Source: Poronia punctata
Lineage: Eukaryota; Ascomycota; Sordariomycetes; Xylariales; Xylariaceae
Length of the DNA stretch: 64,000 nt
NCBI GenBank assembly: GCA_022579005.1
Contig: MU401627.1
Span: forward strand, 1-64,000
Reading direction: 5' to 3'
Shown: positions 10,491-20,320 of the stretch, piece after piece
Layout: the number at the start of each line of letters is the position of its first letter
How positions within the stretch are numbered: the stretch's first letter is position 1
Notes under the pieces: generated by a model
What the model was told of the DNA's origin: nothing
The model's database searches: none
Seen by the model: only the letters and a program-made list of their open reading frames with translations
Translations under genes and position numbers: made by a program

Positions 10491-12439
10491 ATGCCGCGCC
10501 CTGATATCAGAACGCAAGATCTCGGGAAACCGGTAGATGTTGCCGAGTATCTCTTCACAAGACTGCACCAGATCGGCATCCGCTCTATTCACGGTCTGCC
10601 GGGAGATTTTAACCTCGCAGCCCTTGATTACATACCCAAGGTCGGCTTACAATGGGTTGGTAACTGCAACGAGCTGAACGCCGGTGAGTGAAACCCCTCC
10701 ACCATGAGAAGTCTTGGCCGTGTGGAGCTGACTTGTCTATGCCGCCCCCTGAAGCCTACGCGGCTGACGGATATGCCAGGGTCAATGGTATGGGCGCCAT
10801 CGTCACGACCTTTGGAGTGGGCGAATTGTCCGCCATCAATGGGTTGGCTGGTGCTTATAGTGAAATGGTGCCGGTCGTCCATATAGTGGGATGTCCCTCC
10901 ACCATCTCTCAGCGCGGCGGCATGCTGCTACACCACACGCTGGGCAACGGCGACTTCAACGTATTCTCCAACATGAGCGCCGGTGTCTCGTGCGTTGTGG
11001 CTAAGCTAAACGACCCCGTCGAGATCGCCAGCCAGATCGATCACGCCCTCCGCGAATGCTACCTCCGCAGCCGGCCCGTCTACCTGATGCTTCCGACTGA
11101 CATGGTCATGAAGAAGGTGGAGGGCGAGCGCCTCGAGACAGAGATCGACCTCGGTGAGCCCCCCAACGACGAGGCGAAAGAGAACTACGTCGTCGATGTC
11201 ATGCTCAAATACATACACGCTGCTCAACGTCCAGTCGTGCTCGTGGATGCCTGCGCTGTCCGGTCCCGTGTGCTCGGGGAGGTGCGGGCCTTGATCGACA
11301 AGACGAGGCTCCCCGTTTTCGTTACGCCCATGGGCAAGGGCGCCATTGACGAGACGCATGCCTGCTACGGTGGCGTCTACGCCGGCAGTGCCAGCCATCC
11401 GGAAATCAAGGCCATGGTCGAGAATTCGGATCTCGTACTGAGCATCGGTGCCCTCAAGACCGACTTCAACACGGCCGGGTTCTCCTATCGTCTGTCGCAG
11501 CTCAACACCATCGATTTTCACACAGGATACTGTGTAGTGAGGTATTCTGAGTACCCGGGCGTCAAAATGCGTGGCGTCTTACGCAGGATCACGGAGCGGG
11601 TGGAGGTCAACCGGCTTAAGGTTGCCCCTGCCCCAGGGCCCCCAATTGCGGGTTCGGACAAACGCGGGGGCCCGAGTGGCCCTATCATGCAATCATGGTT
11701 CTGGCCCCACATCTCTGGCTTTTTTCGCGAGGGAGACGTCGTAGTCACGGAAACAGGCACGGCGAATTTTGGAGTATGGGAAACTAGGTTTCCTCCCAAG
11801 GTTACGGCCCTGAACCAAACGCTGTGGGGCAGTATCGGCTGGGCCGTGGGCGCGTGCCAGGGCGCCGCCTTGGCTGTCAAAGATGGTGGAAGTCCGCGCA
11901 GGACTATCTTGTTCGTCGGCGATGGCAGTATCCAACTCACGGCACAAGAGATCAGCACTATTATTAAACATAAGCTCGACGTCATCATGTGAGTCCGGCA
12001 CTACAAAGTTTTCTATTGTCTTCACAACCCGTCTCATTCCCGTTTCCGTTTTCCTGCTATCTTGCGCCTCCCACCTTCCGTCCATGACGGGGGAAGAAAA
12101 ATAGCAGACAGTTGTGTACTGACGCGAAGCAGCTTCATCATATGCAACGATGGTTATACAATCGAGCGCTTCATACACGGCATGAAAGCATCGTACAACG
12201 ACGTGGTCACCTGGAAATACCGGGACTTAGGTACCGTTTTTGGCGGGACACCTCAGACAGTCCAGAGCTATGCCGTTCGGACGCCTGCTGAACTGAACAA
12301 ACTACTGGGCGACGAAGACTTTTCGACCAAACAGCGCGGGTTGAGGCTTGTAGAGTTATATACGGGCCGGGAAGATGCACCACAAAGCTTAAAACATACA
12401 GCCGAAGCTAGTGCAAGGACAAACGCACGCGATGAATAA
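10491..12439 (+). CDS. PDC1: Pyruvate decarboxylase (TPP-dependent, EC 4.1.1.1)
   Basis: Three exons, 10491-10683, 10755-11988 and 12133-12439, encode 577 aa. Introns are 71 bp (GTGAGT..GAAG, branch GCTGAC) and 144 bp (GTGAGT..GCAG, branch ACTGAC). Splicing restores [16 protein letters not shown] and [16 protein letters not shown]. All hallmark residues are visible: D39 (GDFNL), E61 (NELNA), H124-H125, and the TPP/Mg motif GDGS (D454) with N481, G483 and E487. Numbers run ten above yeast Pdc1, so the fold is intact from N-terminal PYR (about 10-180) through the central domain (about 205-340) to the C-terminal PP domain (about 400-560). It should decarboxylate pyruvate to acetaldehyde in the cytosol. 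An indolepyruvate or phenylpyruvate decarboxylase is the alternative, but length and motifs favour PDC. The stop lies at the edge of the AT-rich block, so the 3' UTR runs into mutated repeat DNA. Confidence 0.93.
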
Positions 12440-13320
12440 ACTTGAGCAATAACAACAAAAAGATGTTAGTTAAACAGATTATCTCTTTAAGACCAACTGT
12501 TTTATATGTTGCTACAAGTACTTATGTTTAATGGTTATAAACTAATAAGATGCAATAATTACAATATATAGTTTATTACTTATTTTGCCTTATAATAAAA
12601 AAACTAGAGTATATTTAAGTTATAAAATAAATTAAATATATTATTAAAGTTTTACTTATAAGTTAACTTGTAAAAGCAAGGTTATTTATATTTTATATTA
12701 TAATATAATATAATATAATATAATATAATATAATATAATATAATATAATATAATATAATATAATATAATATAATATAATATAATATAATATAATAACTTA
12801 ATTATAAAAAGTATTAAGTAAACGTTTATATATTTATAAACTTATATAAAATAGTTAATTTTAAAACAATATAAAGTTTATATATATTTAAAAATATATT
12901 AATATATTAAAAAATATAAAATATAAAAATAAAAACTATTAATTATTATTATATAATATTAAAATAAAATATTAATAATAAAATACTTATTTTTTATTTA
13001 AAATAAATATAAATATATTTATTTTATACTTTTATTTATTTTAAAAATTCTTTTTAAAAAGATTAATTATTTAATTAATATAAAATAAAATAAATAATAT
13101 AAAAAGATTTAAATTATAAAAATATTAATATAAAATAATATTATTATTTTAAAAGATAAAGAATAAATATAAAGTATTATTATATAAATTTTATAACTTT
13201 TTATAAACTTTATTTTTATTATTTTTATTATTATTATATATTTAACTATATTTATTTATTTTTATAAAGAAATGTTTAAAATAACATTATAATAACTTTT
13301 TTTTTAGTTTATAATTTAAG
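12440..13320. other. AT-rich spacer downstream of PDC
   Basis: Base composition falls to very high A+T within a few tens of bases of the PDC stop. Apart from the pentanucleotide array at 12701-12795 I see no gene, no clear repeat partner and no ORF. The first 100 bases presumably supply the PDC 3' UTR and polyadenylation site. Confidence 0.5.
12701..12795. repeat. (TAATA)n pentanucleotide satellite
   Basis: Nineteen uninterrupted copies of the 5-bp unit TAATA, preceded by a few imperfect units from about 12697. The perfection of the array contrasts with the degenerate sequence around it, which suggests recent slippage expansion. The unit contains no C or G, so it cannot be a substrate for C-to-T mutation. 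Confidence 0.95.
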
Positions 13321-13476
13321 TATTAAAACCTAGTTTTATAAATAATAAATCTATAGATTTATATTATATAATTGCCTTTAAGTAGGACTTTATAGTATAT
13401 AGACCTTTTTAAGACTATTAAGCCTTATTTTTATAGTTAGTTAATTTATTTATATGTTATTATATAAACTTAATGC
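13321..13476 (+). repeat. 5' LTR-like repeat of the 13321-18944 element
   Basis: It matches 18789-18944 almost throughout, including a shared block around the ATAAATCTATAGATTTATAT palindrome and the following TTGCCTTTAAGTAGG. The two copies differ mainly by transitions and small indels. Confidence 0.7.
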
Positions 13477-15000
13477 TATTAATTTATTAGCTAGCAATAC
13501 TATTTAATTAGCTGCACTATATATTATATACTATATACTATTATATAAATAACAGGATGCTTATAACATAAAAAACTTAATTTATTAATAAAACAGACAA
13601 TATTATTAAAATTGCCTAAATAAAGCAAAACTTTTTAACTAAAAACTATAATAACAAAAAAGCTATACTTTAAAGCTTTACCTTTTATATTTTTTATTAT
13701 CTTTAATTTTTTTTTATAGTTTATAATATAAGCTATACATTATAATACACTAGGAAATAAAAAGGCTAATCTATTAAAAGGTTATTACCTTTAAATTATT
13801 AAAAAAGCGTTGCTTATAAGTTAAAAAGGTATCCTCTTTTTACTTATATTAAAAAAGCATATTTAGCTACGGCTTTTTATAAACAATATATAAACAATAT
13901 AATAATGCATTGCTATTATAAATTTTTAAAAGAATAAAAATAATTAATATATTAACTAGGCTAAAATAAATTTAAAAATAAAATATTTTAAAAGCATTAT
14001 AAACAAATACTTAGACTTTTAATAATAATAACTAGCTTTATTTATAAAATAAACTAGCTAAATACTAGCCCTTTTACTATATTTTACAAGTTAGCAAATA
14101 AACAAATAAACTTTTAATTTTAAAGTAAACAAACTATATAATTAAGCAATATAGTTATATAAAAACTATAAAAATACTTTATTAAATAAACAATAGTTAT
14201 TAAATAAATAATGTACTTTTAAAAAACAAAATCTTTTTATATTTAACTTTAACTAAACGCTTTTAAATAGTAGCTTATTTATACTATTTATATAAAATCT
14301 AGCTTATTAAACGTTAGCCTTTTACTTTATAAACATAATAGCAACATTCTTACTAAAAGGAAGTTAATAAAACTATTATATTAACTACTTATTAAGCCTT
14401 TTTAGCTTTTAAATCTAGCAAATAAATAGCAACTAATACTAAAAATATTAAATAAAAATAAAAATTTAATAGCTTTTAATATACTTTTAAATAAAACTAA
14501 TAACGTTATAAAAAAATAAAAAGAATAGCTTAAATACTTTATTTGCTTTAGTAAAACTAAACTAATTAGCAAGGTTAGTTTAACTAAAAAATCTATTAAA
14601 TAAAATACTTTTATTTTAACGTTAATATATCCTTTAAGCAAAGTAACTATATTATTATTAAATTAAATACTTATTAGCAAAATGTTTTTTATTTAAAAAT
14701 AGCGTTAAAAAGTACTTAAAAGACCTAGCTAAAGCTAAACTTATTTAGCAAAACTTTTTTAACTATTAAAAAAAACGTATAAGCCTAGTAGTTAAAAAAA
14801 TGTTTTTTAAAGCTTAAAACATTTATATTAGCAAATATTACGTTATTACTTAATAGCTTGTGTTAAAAGTTTTAAATCTTTATTATAAACACTTTAGCTA
14901 TACTATATTACTTAAATAATCTTATTAATATAAAAAAGCTAAAAGAAAATAAACTTATTAAATTATAAGCTGTAAAAATAATATAATATACTAAAGCAGT

Positions 15001-16225
15001 AAAATTAAATACTTTTATTTAATAGCTTACTATAATATAGTTAAGCGGAATAACTAGTGCAAAGACTAATGTTTACTTTATGTTAATAATAAAATTAAAG
15101 GTAAAGAACTAGAAACTAAAATATATAGTGCAATATTGTTTGCACTTATTTATATTTTCCTTATTTTAGGGCTTTACTATTACCTTTGCTTAAAGTTTAA
15201 TTATAGCTATTATTTTTTGCTATAAGCTCTTAATAAAAAGGTAGTAGATATAATCTTATAACTACTAAATTAATAGGTTTATTTTATATTTATAAAATTA
15301 ATTAAATTAATAAATATAAAGACTACTTTTTTATTATAATCCCTTTTTTATAAAAAGGAACTTGTTTTAAATTTACAAATTGCTGTTTTTTATTAATTGC
15401 GCTTAGAATTAAATAAGTAATATAATAAAAATTAATACTTTTAAGCAATAAAGGGTTACTTTTAATATATGCTATTAGTTAATTAGTAAGAGGTTTTAAT
15501 TTTTATGTTTTTTTTATTTGCGCTAATAGTTAATTTTTAAAATACCGACTTTAATTTTAGCTTATATAGTAGCTAGTTTTATTAACTATAAGTTATCTTG
15601 TTAAAAATTAAATATTTATGTTTATTATAATGTAGTTAAGTAAATAACTAGTGTAAAGACTAATATTTACCCTATGTTAACAATACAATTTAAAGGTAAA
15701 AAACTAAAAACTAAAATATATAGTGCAGTATTGTTTATACTTATTTATATTTCCTTTATTCTAGGGCTTTACTATTGCCTTTGCTTAAAGTTTATTTATA
15801 GCTATTACCTCTTATTATAAGCTCTTAACAAAAAGGTAGTAAATATAATCTTATAACTATTAAGTTAATAAGTTTATTTTATATTTATAAGATCTATTAT
15901 AAGATTTTTAAGATTTATCAAATTAATAAATTTAAGGACTACCTTTTTATTATAATCTCCCTGTTATAAAAAAGAATTTAAAATTTAAAAATTTGCTGTT
16001 TTCTTATTAATTACCCTTAAAATTAAATAAGTAACGTAATAAAAACTAATACTTCTAGGCAGTAAAAAGTTATCTTTAGCGTACGCTATTAGTTAATTAA
16101 TAAAAGCTTTTAATTTTTACGTCTTTTTAATTAAGCTAATAGTTAATTTTTAAAATAACTAAGCTTAATTTTAGCTTATATAGTAGCCAGTTTTAACAAT
16201 TTTAAAATACTTTATTAAAAATTGA
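15001..16225 (+). repeat. Tandem duplication of a 600-bp unit
   Basis: Unit 1 (about 15001-15603) and unit 2 (about 15604-16225) are colinear. Both hold the anchor ATAACTAGTGYAAAGACTAA, then TATATAGTGCARTATTGTTT and AGGGCTTTACTATT, in the same order. The units have since diverged by point changes and small indels. Neither contains an ORF. They lie inside the 13321-18944 candidate element, but I could not find a third copy outside it. Confidence 0.75.
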
Positions 16226-18121
16226 AAATTTCAAGTTTTTTGTTTTTACTTATAATACTAAATAAAATTTATTTTTTAGTATTATAAATAGTTATTATCT
16301 TTATATACATTTAAATAAGTATTTTCTTTTATAGCTTATAACTATTTGTTTAAATAAACTAAAGGTTTTAGCTATATTAAATAAGCTTTATAAAATTAAT
16401 ATAACTTAATAAGTATATTTCAAAAATCTAAAGCTAAGTACTAAGTATTATTAAGATTTTAACCTTTTTATAATACGTAATAAAATAGCTAACTATATTA
16501 AATTTAAAATAATAAAATCTGTTTAACGTTTTATTTTTTATTTTTTAACAATTTATTAACTACTTTACTAAATAAGCAAAAAGGTTTTTATTTTAAAAGT
16601 AAAGTCTTTAAATATTTTCATAAGCAGTTAGCATAAAACCATTAGTTGCCTTTTTATATTAATAAAAAATCCAATTAAAATATATATTTTAGCTTTTTTT
16701 TAATAATATAATAATGTGTTTAAGTTATAAAATAATTAAGTTTATTACTTAAACAATTAGTTTAAGTTTTAGTTTTTTTAATAATATATAAATCTTTAAC
16801 TATAAAAGTTTAATTTTAATAGTATTAATTAACTTATATAATTATTTAATCCTATGCTCATTAAATAGCTTTTTATATAGCTTTTATATACTATTATATT
16901 TAAATAGCAAAGTTCTAAGCTTATTGCTTAGTTACTTGCTTTGTTAAAGTTAAATAAGGTAGTTTTTTAGTTTTAATTTTGTAATTAAAACTTATTTTTA
17001 TTAGTTTACTTATAATTACTTTATTTAATAAAAGTCTACTTAAAAACTTATATAGTATTAATATTGAAATTATATTTATTACTAGCAATCCTTTAGCTTA
17101 ATTATTTTAAAAGTAGCTTATATAAAAACGTAAATGTTATTTAAAGTATTAGTTTATTATTCTAGCTTGTTTAGCTATTTATTTATAACTTATAATAGCA
17201 AAGTTTAGCTTAATTTTATAAATTTTAAACAATTTATTTATAAAATCAAAAATAAACTATAGTTTTTAATTACTAATAAAGCTTTTTAGCTATTTAAAAA
17301 AACAGTATAGTTTTTAATAAAATATTTAAATAGCGTTTTAAGCTATTGCTATATTTTTGTATAAAGTTATTTAAAAAGCTTTAAATGGCATATTTATAAC
17401 TATAAAAGCATTATTATATTTTTGTTTATTTTCAAAAAAATCTTTTAAGATTTATAAGTAAATATTGCTATAAATATTTAAATATTAGTAATAAAGCTAA
17501 TTTGCTTAAAAACATATTTTGTAAAACTTTTATAGCTTTATAAAAATAATTAGATATATATTAATTAATATTGCTATATAGTGTTTTTTACTAGTAATGC
17601 TAAGTAATTAGTGTTTTTATTTTTTTACGTTTAAAGTAAGCAATAGCTAGTTATATATATACTTTTTAGATTAGTTTAGTTTAAAAGTTAATAATATTTA
17701 AAACCACTAAACAACTTTTATATAGCAATAGTTCGCTTAATATAAACTAATTTAATAGTTTTAGCTTTTAAACTTTGTTTTTTAAATGTTTTAAATTAAG
17801 GTTTATTTTATTAGGCTATATAACAAAGTTTTTTAAAACAATACTAAATATATTTTAATATTATCTAGTTTTTTTTTATATATATAATAAATTTTATAAA
17901 TATTTTAAGTAAGTTTTATATAATAGGCTTAAACAAAGCTATAGTTTATTACTTTTTTCTTTTTTTTTTAAGTTTTTAACTTCTTTTTTAAGCATAATAA
18001 AATATTTGCTAAAGTGTTTTTAAACCTTAGTTTAAAAGTAATAATAAAGTTATACTAAAAAATAAACTTTACTTATTTAGCTTAATAAAATTTAAGTACT
18101 TATTTAATTATAAAGTATTTT

Positions 18122-18262
18122 TGTTAGTCTAGCTAGGATAAATGTAATTATAACACGTTACTATTAATAGTACTATGTTAACTTAATTAATTAAAAGGGA
18201 AAGGAAGTTAAAAGGACTTCTTTTAGTAAGTCTATATAGCTATAAAGGTTTGCAGTACAATT
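18122..18262 (+). repeat. Truncated family-A LTR (5' 141 bp)
   Basis: It begins TGTTAGTCTAGCTAGG and follows the family-A LTR as far as the AAGGTTTGCAGTACAATTT block, where it stops at the start of a family-E LTR. The second half of the family-A LTR is missing nearby, so this is a solo fragment cut by a later insertion or deletion. Confidence 0.75.
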
Positions 18263-18600
18263 TGTTAGATTTAACAGGTTATAAGAAAACTATAATTAAT
18301 GTAATGCCTATATAGTAAGAATAATATAGCTAAGGTAAGAACTACTATAAAAAAAAAGGTCTTTTTATAAAGGGTTTTCCTTTACTTATTTAGTATAAAA
18401 AATCTTTATAATAAAAAGAATTTTTCTTTACGCGTTATATAATATAATTATATATTATAAGCTATATTGCTAAGTTTTAATAATTAAAAGTTTTATATGC
18501 TTGCTATTATTATTAAAGTTTAATAAACATAGCAATTTAACTATTATAGTAATAAAATTAAAAGTTATTTTAAGTTTTTTAAAAGATTTTTATAACTAGG
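18263..18600 (-). mobile_element. Family-E LTR plus adjoining internal sequence, inverted
   Basis: The reverse complement of the family-E 3' end: the LTR (about 18263-18486, starting TGTTAGATTTAACAGGTTAT) followed by internal sequence that matches the reverse complement of about 6090-6194. It directly adjoins the truncated family-A LTR at 18262, which suggests insertion into that LTR. Confidence 0.65.
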
Positions 18601-18774
18601 ATAAAAAGTAATAGCTAACAAAGTGAAAAATCTAGCTTAATAATAGCTAACGCTTAAGCTAATGAAAACTTATTACTGTATTTTTAAATAAAAAAATCAA
18701 GTTATAAATTTTAACGAAATAAATTTTAGTATTAATATTATTAAAAAAAAGCAGGACGTTTTTTAACTTTGTTT

Positions 18775-18783
18775 AAAGGAGGG
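18775..18783 (+). other. Polypurine tract-like sequence
   Basis: AAAGGAGGG lies five bases upstream of the right-hand 156-bp repeat. It stands out because GA and GG dinucleotides are nearly absent elsewhere in this block. It is consistent with the plus-strand primer site of a retrotransposon. Confidence 0.45.
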
Positions 18784-18788
18784 CAAAC

Positions 18789-18944
18789 TATTAAGACCTA
18801 GTCTTATAAATAATAAATCTATAGATTTATATTATATAATTGCCTTTAAGTAGGTCTTTATTATATATAGACCGTTTTAAAATCATTTAACCTTATTTTA
18901 ATAATTAGTTAATTATTTATATTTTATTATATAAACCTAATGCA
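18789..18944 (+). repeat. 3' LTR-like repeat of the 13321-18944 element
   Basis: This 156-bp partner of 13321-13476 begins TATTAAGACCTAG and ends TAATGCA. It keeps more G and C than the left copy at its start. Confidence 0.7.
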
Positions 18945-19662
18945 TTTATTAAGTTTAAATTAAAAATAAATATATATTTTTAAAAATAGTTATTACTTTT
19001 TAAACTTATATAGTTAATTATTTTTTAGGTTATATATTATATTTAAAAGTTATAAAATTTATAAATAAAGTTAAATAAAGCGTTTTAAAATTTATAATAT
19101 ATTATATTTTAAAATAAATAAATGAAAAACTTTATATATTAAAAATTACACTTTTTAAAATTTTATATTATATATTTTAATTTAATTAAAATTATTAAGT
19201 TTTAATAATATTTAAAACTTATAAAATATTTAAAAAGTATATAAATATAATATTAAATATAATATTAAAGATAATATTAAATATAATATTAAAGATAATA
19301 TTAAATATAATATTAAAGATAATATTAAATATAATATTAAATATAATAAACTAGATAAAACTAATATAAAATAAATAATTATAACTTTATAATTTTAAAA
19401 ATAAACTTTTTAAAACTATATTATTAAAAACCTTTATAATTATTATTATTTAATAAGCAAAACTATTAAAATAATTAAACATTTATTTTAAACTATGTTT
19501 ATATTTATTATTTTAAAAGTTTTTACAATATAAATTATAAAAATTATAAAACTAATAAAACCTTTTTTATATATATAATCTTTTTTATTTTTTTATATAG
19601 CTTTAATAGTTTAATTTTTCTTTTATTATCTTTTATAATATTATTAATTTATATATATTTAT
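18945..19662. other. AT-rich spacer with a 12-bp minisatellite
   Basis: No gene or dispersed-repeat match was recognised. The only ordered structure is the minisatellite at 19249-19344. TTTAT at 19658-19662 is the left target-site duplication of the family-A element that follows. Confidence 0.5.
19249..19344. repeat. 12-bp minisatellite, 8 units, alternating variants
   Basis: Eight consecutive 12-mers AATATTAAAKAT with no indels. Position 10 reads T,G,T,G,T,G,T,T, so the array is really a 24-bp higher-order unit (T variant plus G variant) repeated three times, followed by two T variants. Such regular alternation points to expansion of a dimer. Confidence 0.95.
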
Positions 19663-20051
19663 TGTTAGTCTAGCTAGGATAAATGTAATTATAACACGTT
19701 ATTATTAATAGTATTATGTTAACTTAATTAATTAAAAAGGGAAAGGATATTAAAAAGACTTTTTTTAGCAAGTCTATATAGCTATAAAGGTTTGCAGTAT
19801 AATGTGGACTTATTAGCAATATAGGAAGAACACGTACTTGCTATATATTTAATACGTAAAAAACGTGTACTTTTTATATACCGGTTATATATTATATACG
19901 TATAGTGCGTATATACCTTTTTAATAATGTAAGTTTAACGCAATTTAATACTAATATGTAAAAAACTAAATATTTATATTTATAAGATATTTAGGTTTTA
20001 ATAGCTTTAATATAATTAATAAGGTTAAAAGTATTAAAAAGAATTTTAATA
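19663..20051 (+). repeat. Family-A 5' LTR
   Basis: It begins TGTTAGTCTAGCTAGG and ends TTTTAATA. It keeps the terminal TG, unlike the 3' LTR of the same element. Confidence 0.9.
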
Positions 20052-20195
20052 TTTGCTATTTTCTTGACTATATTTTTATTTTTTATGCTTTTATTTTTAA
20101 CCTATAGGCAATTTACTATTGCTTTAATTTTTACTTTTATTTAATTTCTTATAATAAAGAATTTAAGTGCTTAGTTAAAAGTCTTTTTTATAAAT

Positions 20196-20320
20196 AAATT
20201 TGCAAGGTTATTTTTTTGTTAATTTAACGTACTTTTATAATCTTTTTTAAAAAGATATAAATTTGCAAGGTTATTTTTTTGTTAATTTAACGTACTTTTA
20301 TAATCTTTTTTTAAAAGATT
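20196..20320 (+). repeat. 63-bp tandem duplication inside the family-A element
   Basis: Two head-to-tail copies of a 63-bp segment, each starting AAATTTGCAAGGTTATTTTT and containing TTAATTTAACGTACTTTTAT. The other family-A copies (about 52660-52740 and, inverted, about 59490-59560) have one copy, so the duplication arose in this copy after insertion or in its parent. Confidence 0.85.

Larger units (their letters stand above)
13321..18944 (+). mobile_element. Candidate LTR retrotransposon, 5.6 kb, RIP-degraded
   Basis: A 156-bp sequence is directly repeated at both ends, starting TATTAARACCTAG and ending AATGC(A/T). A purine run AAAGGAGGG (18775-18783) lies five bases before the right copy, as expected for a polypurine tract on the + strand. 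No perfect target-site duplication is visible (left flank TTAAG, right flank TTTAT), so the ends may be damaged or the pairing may join two elements. The interior holds a 600-bp tandem duplication, a family-A LTR fragment and a family-E fragment in minus orientation. No ORF of note remains. Confidence 0.55.

Noticed and set aside
11006..12178. Antisense frames of up to 171 codons over PDC.
   Set aside because: They are mirror frames of a GC-rich coding exon; the sense strand has all PDC motifs and correct introns.
14402..14641. A 79-codon open frame on the minus strand rich in Leu, Ile, Phe and Lys, resembling a membrane peptide.
   Set aside because: It lies in RIP-degraded DNA, where A/T-only codons encode exactly this composition. 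It has no regulatory context and no homologous motif.
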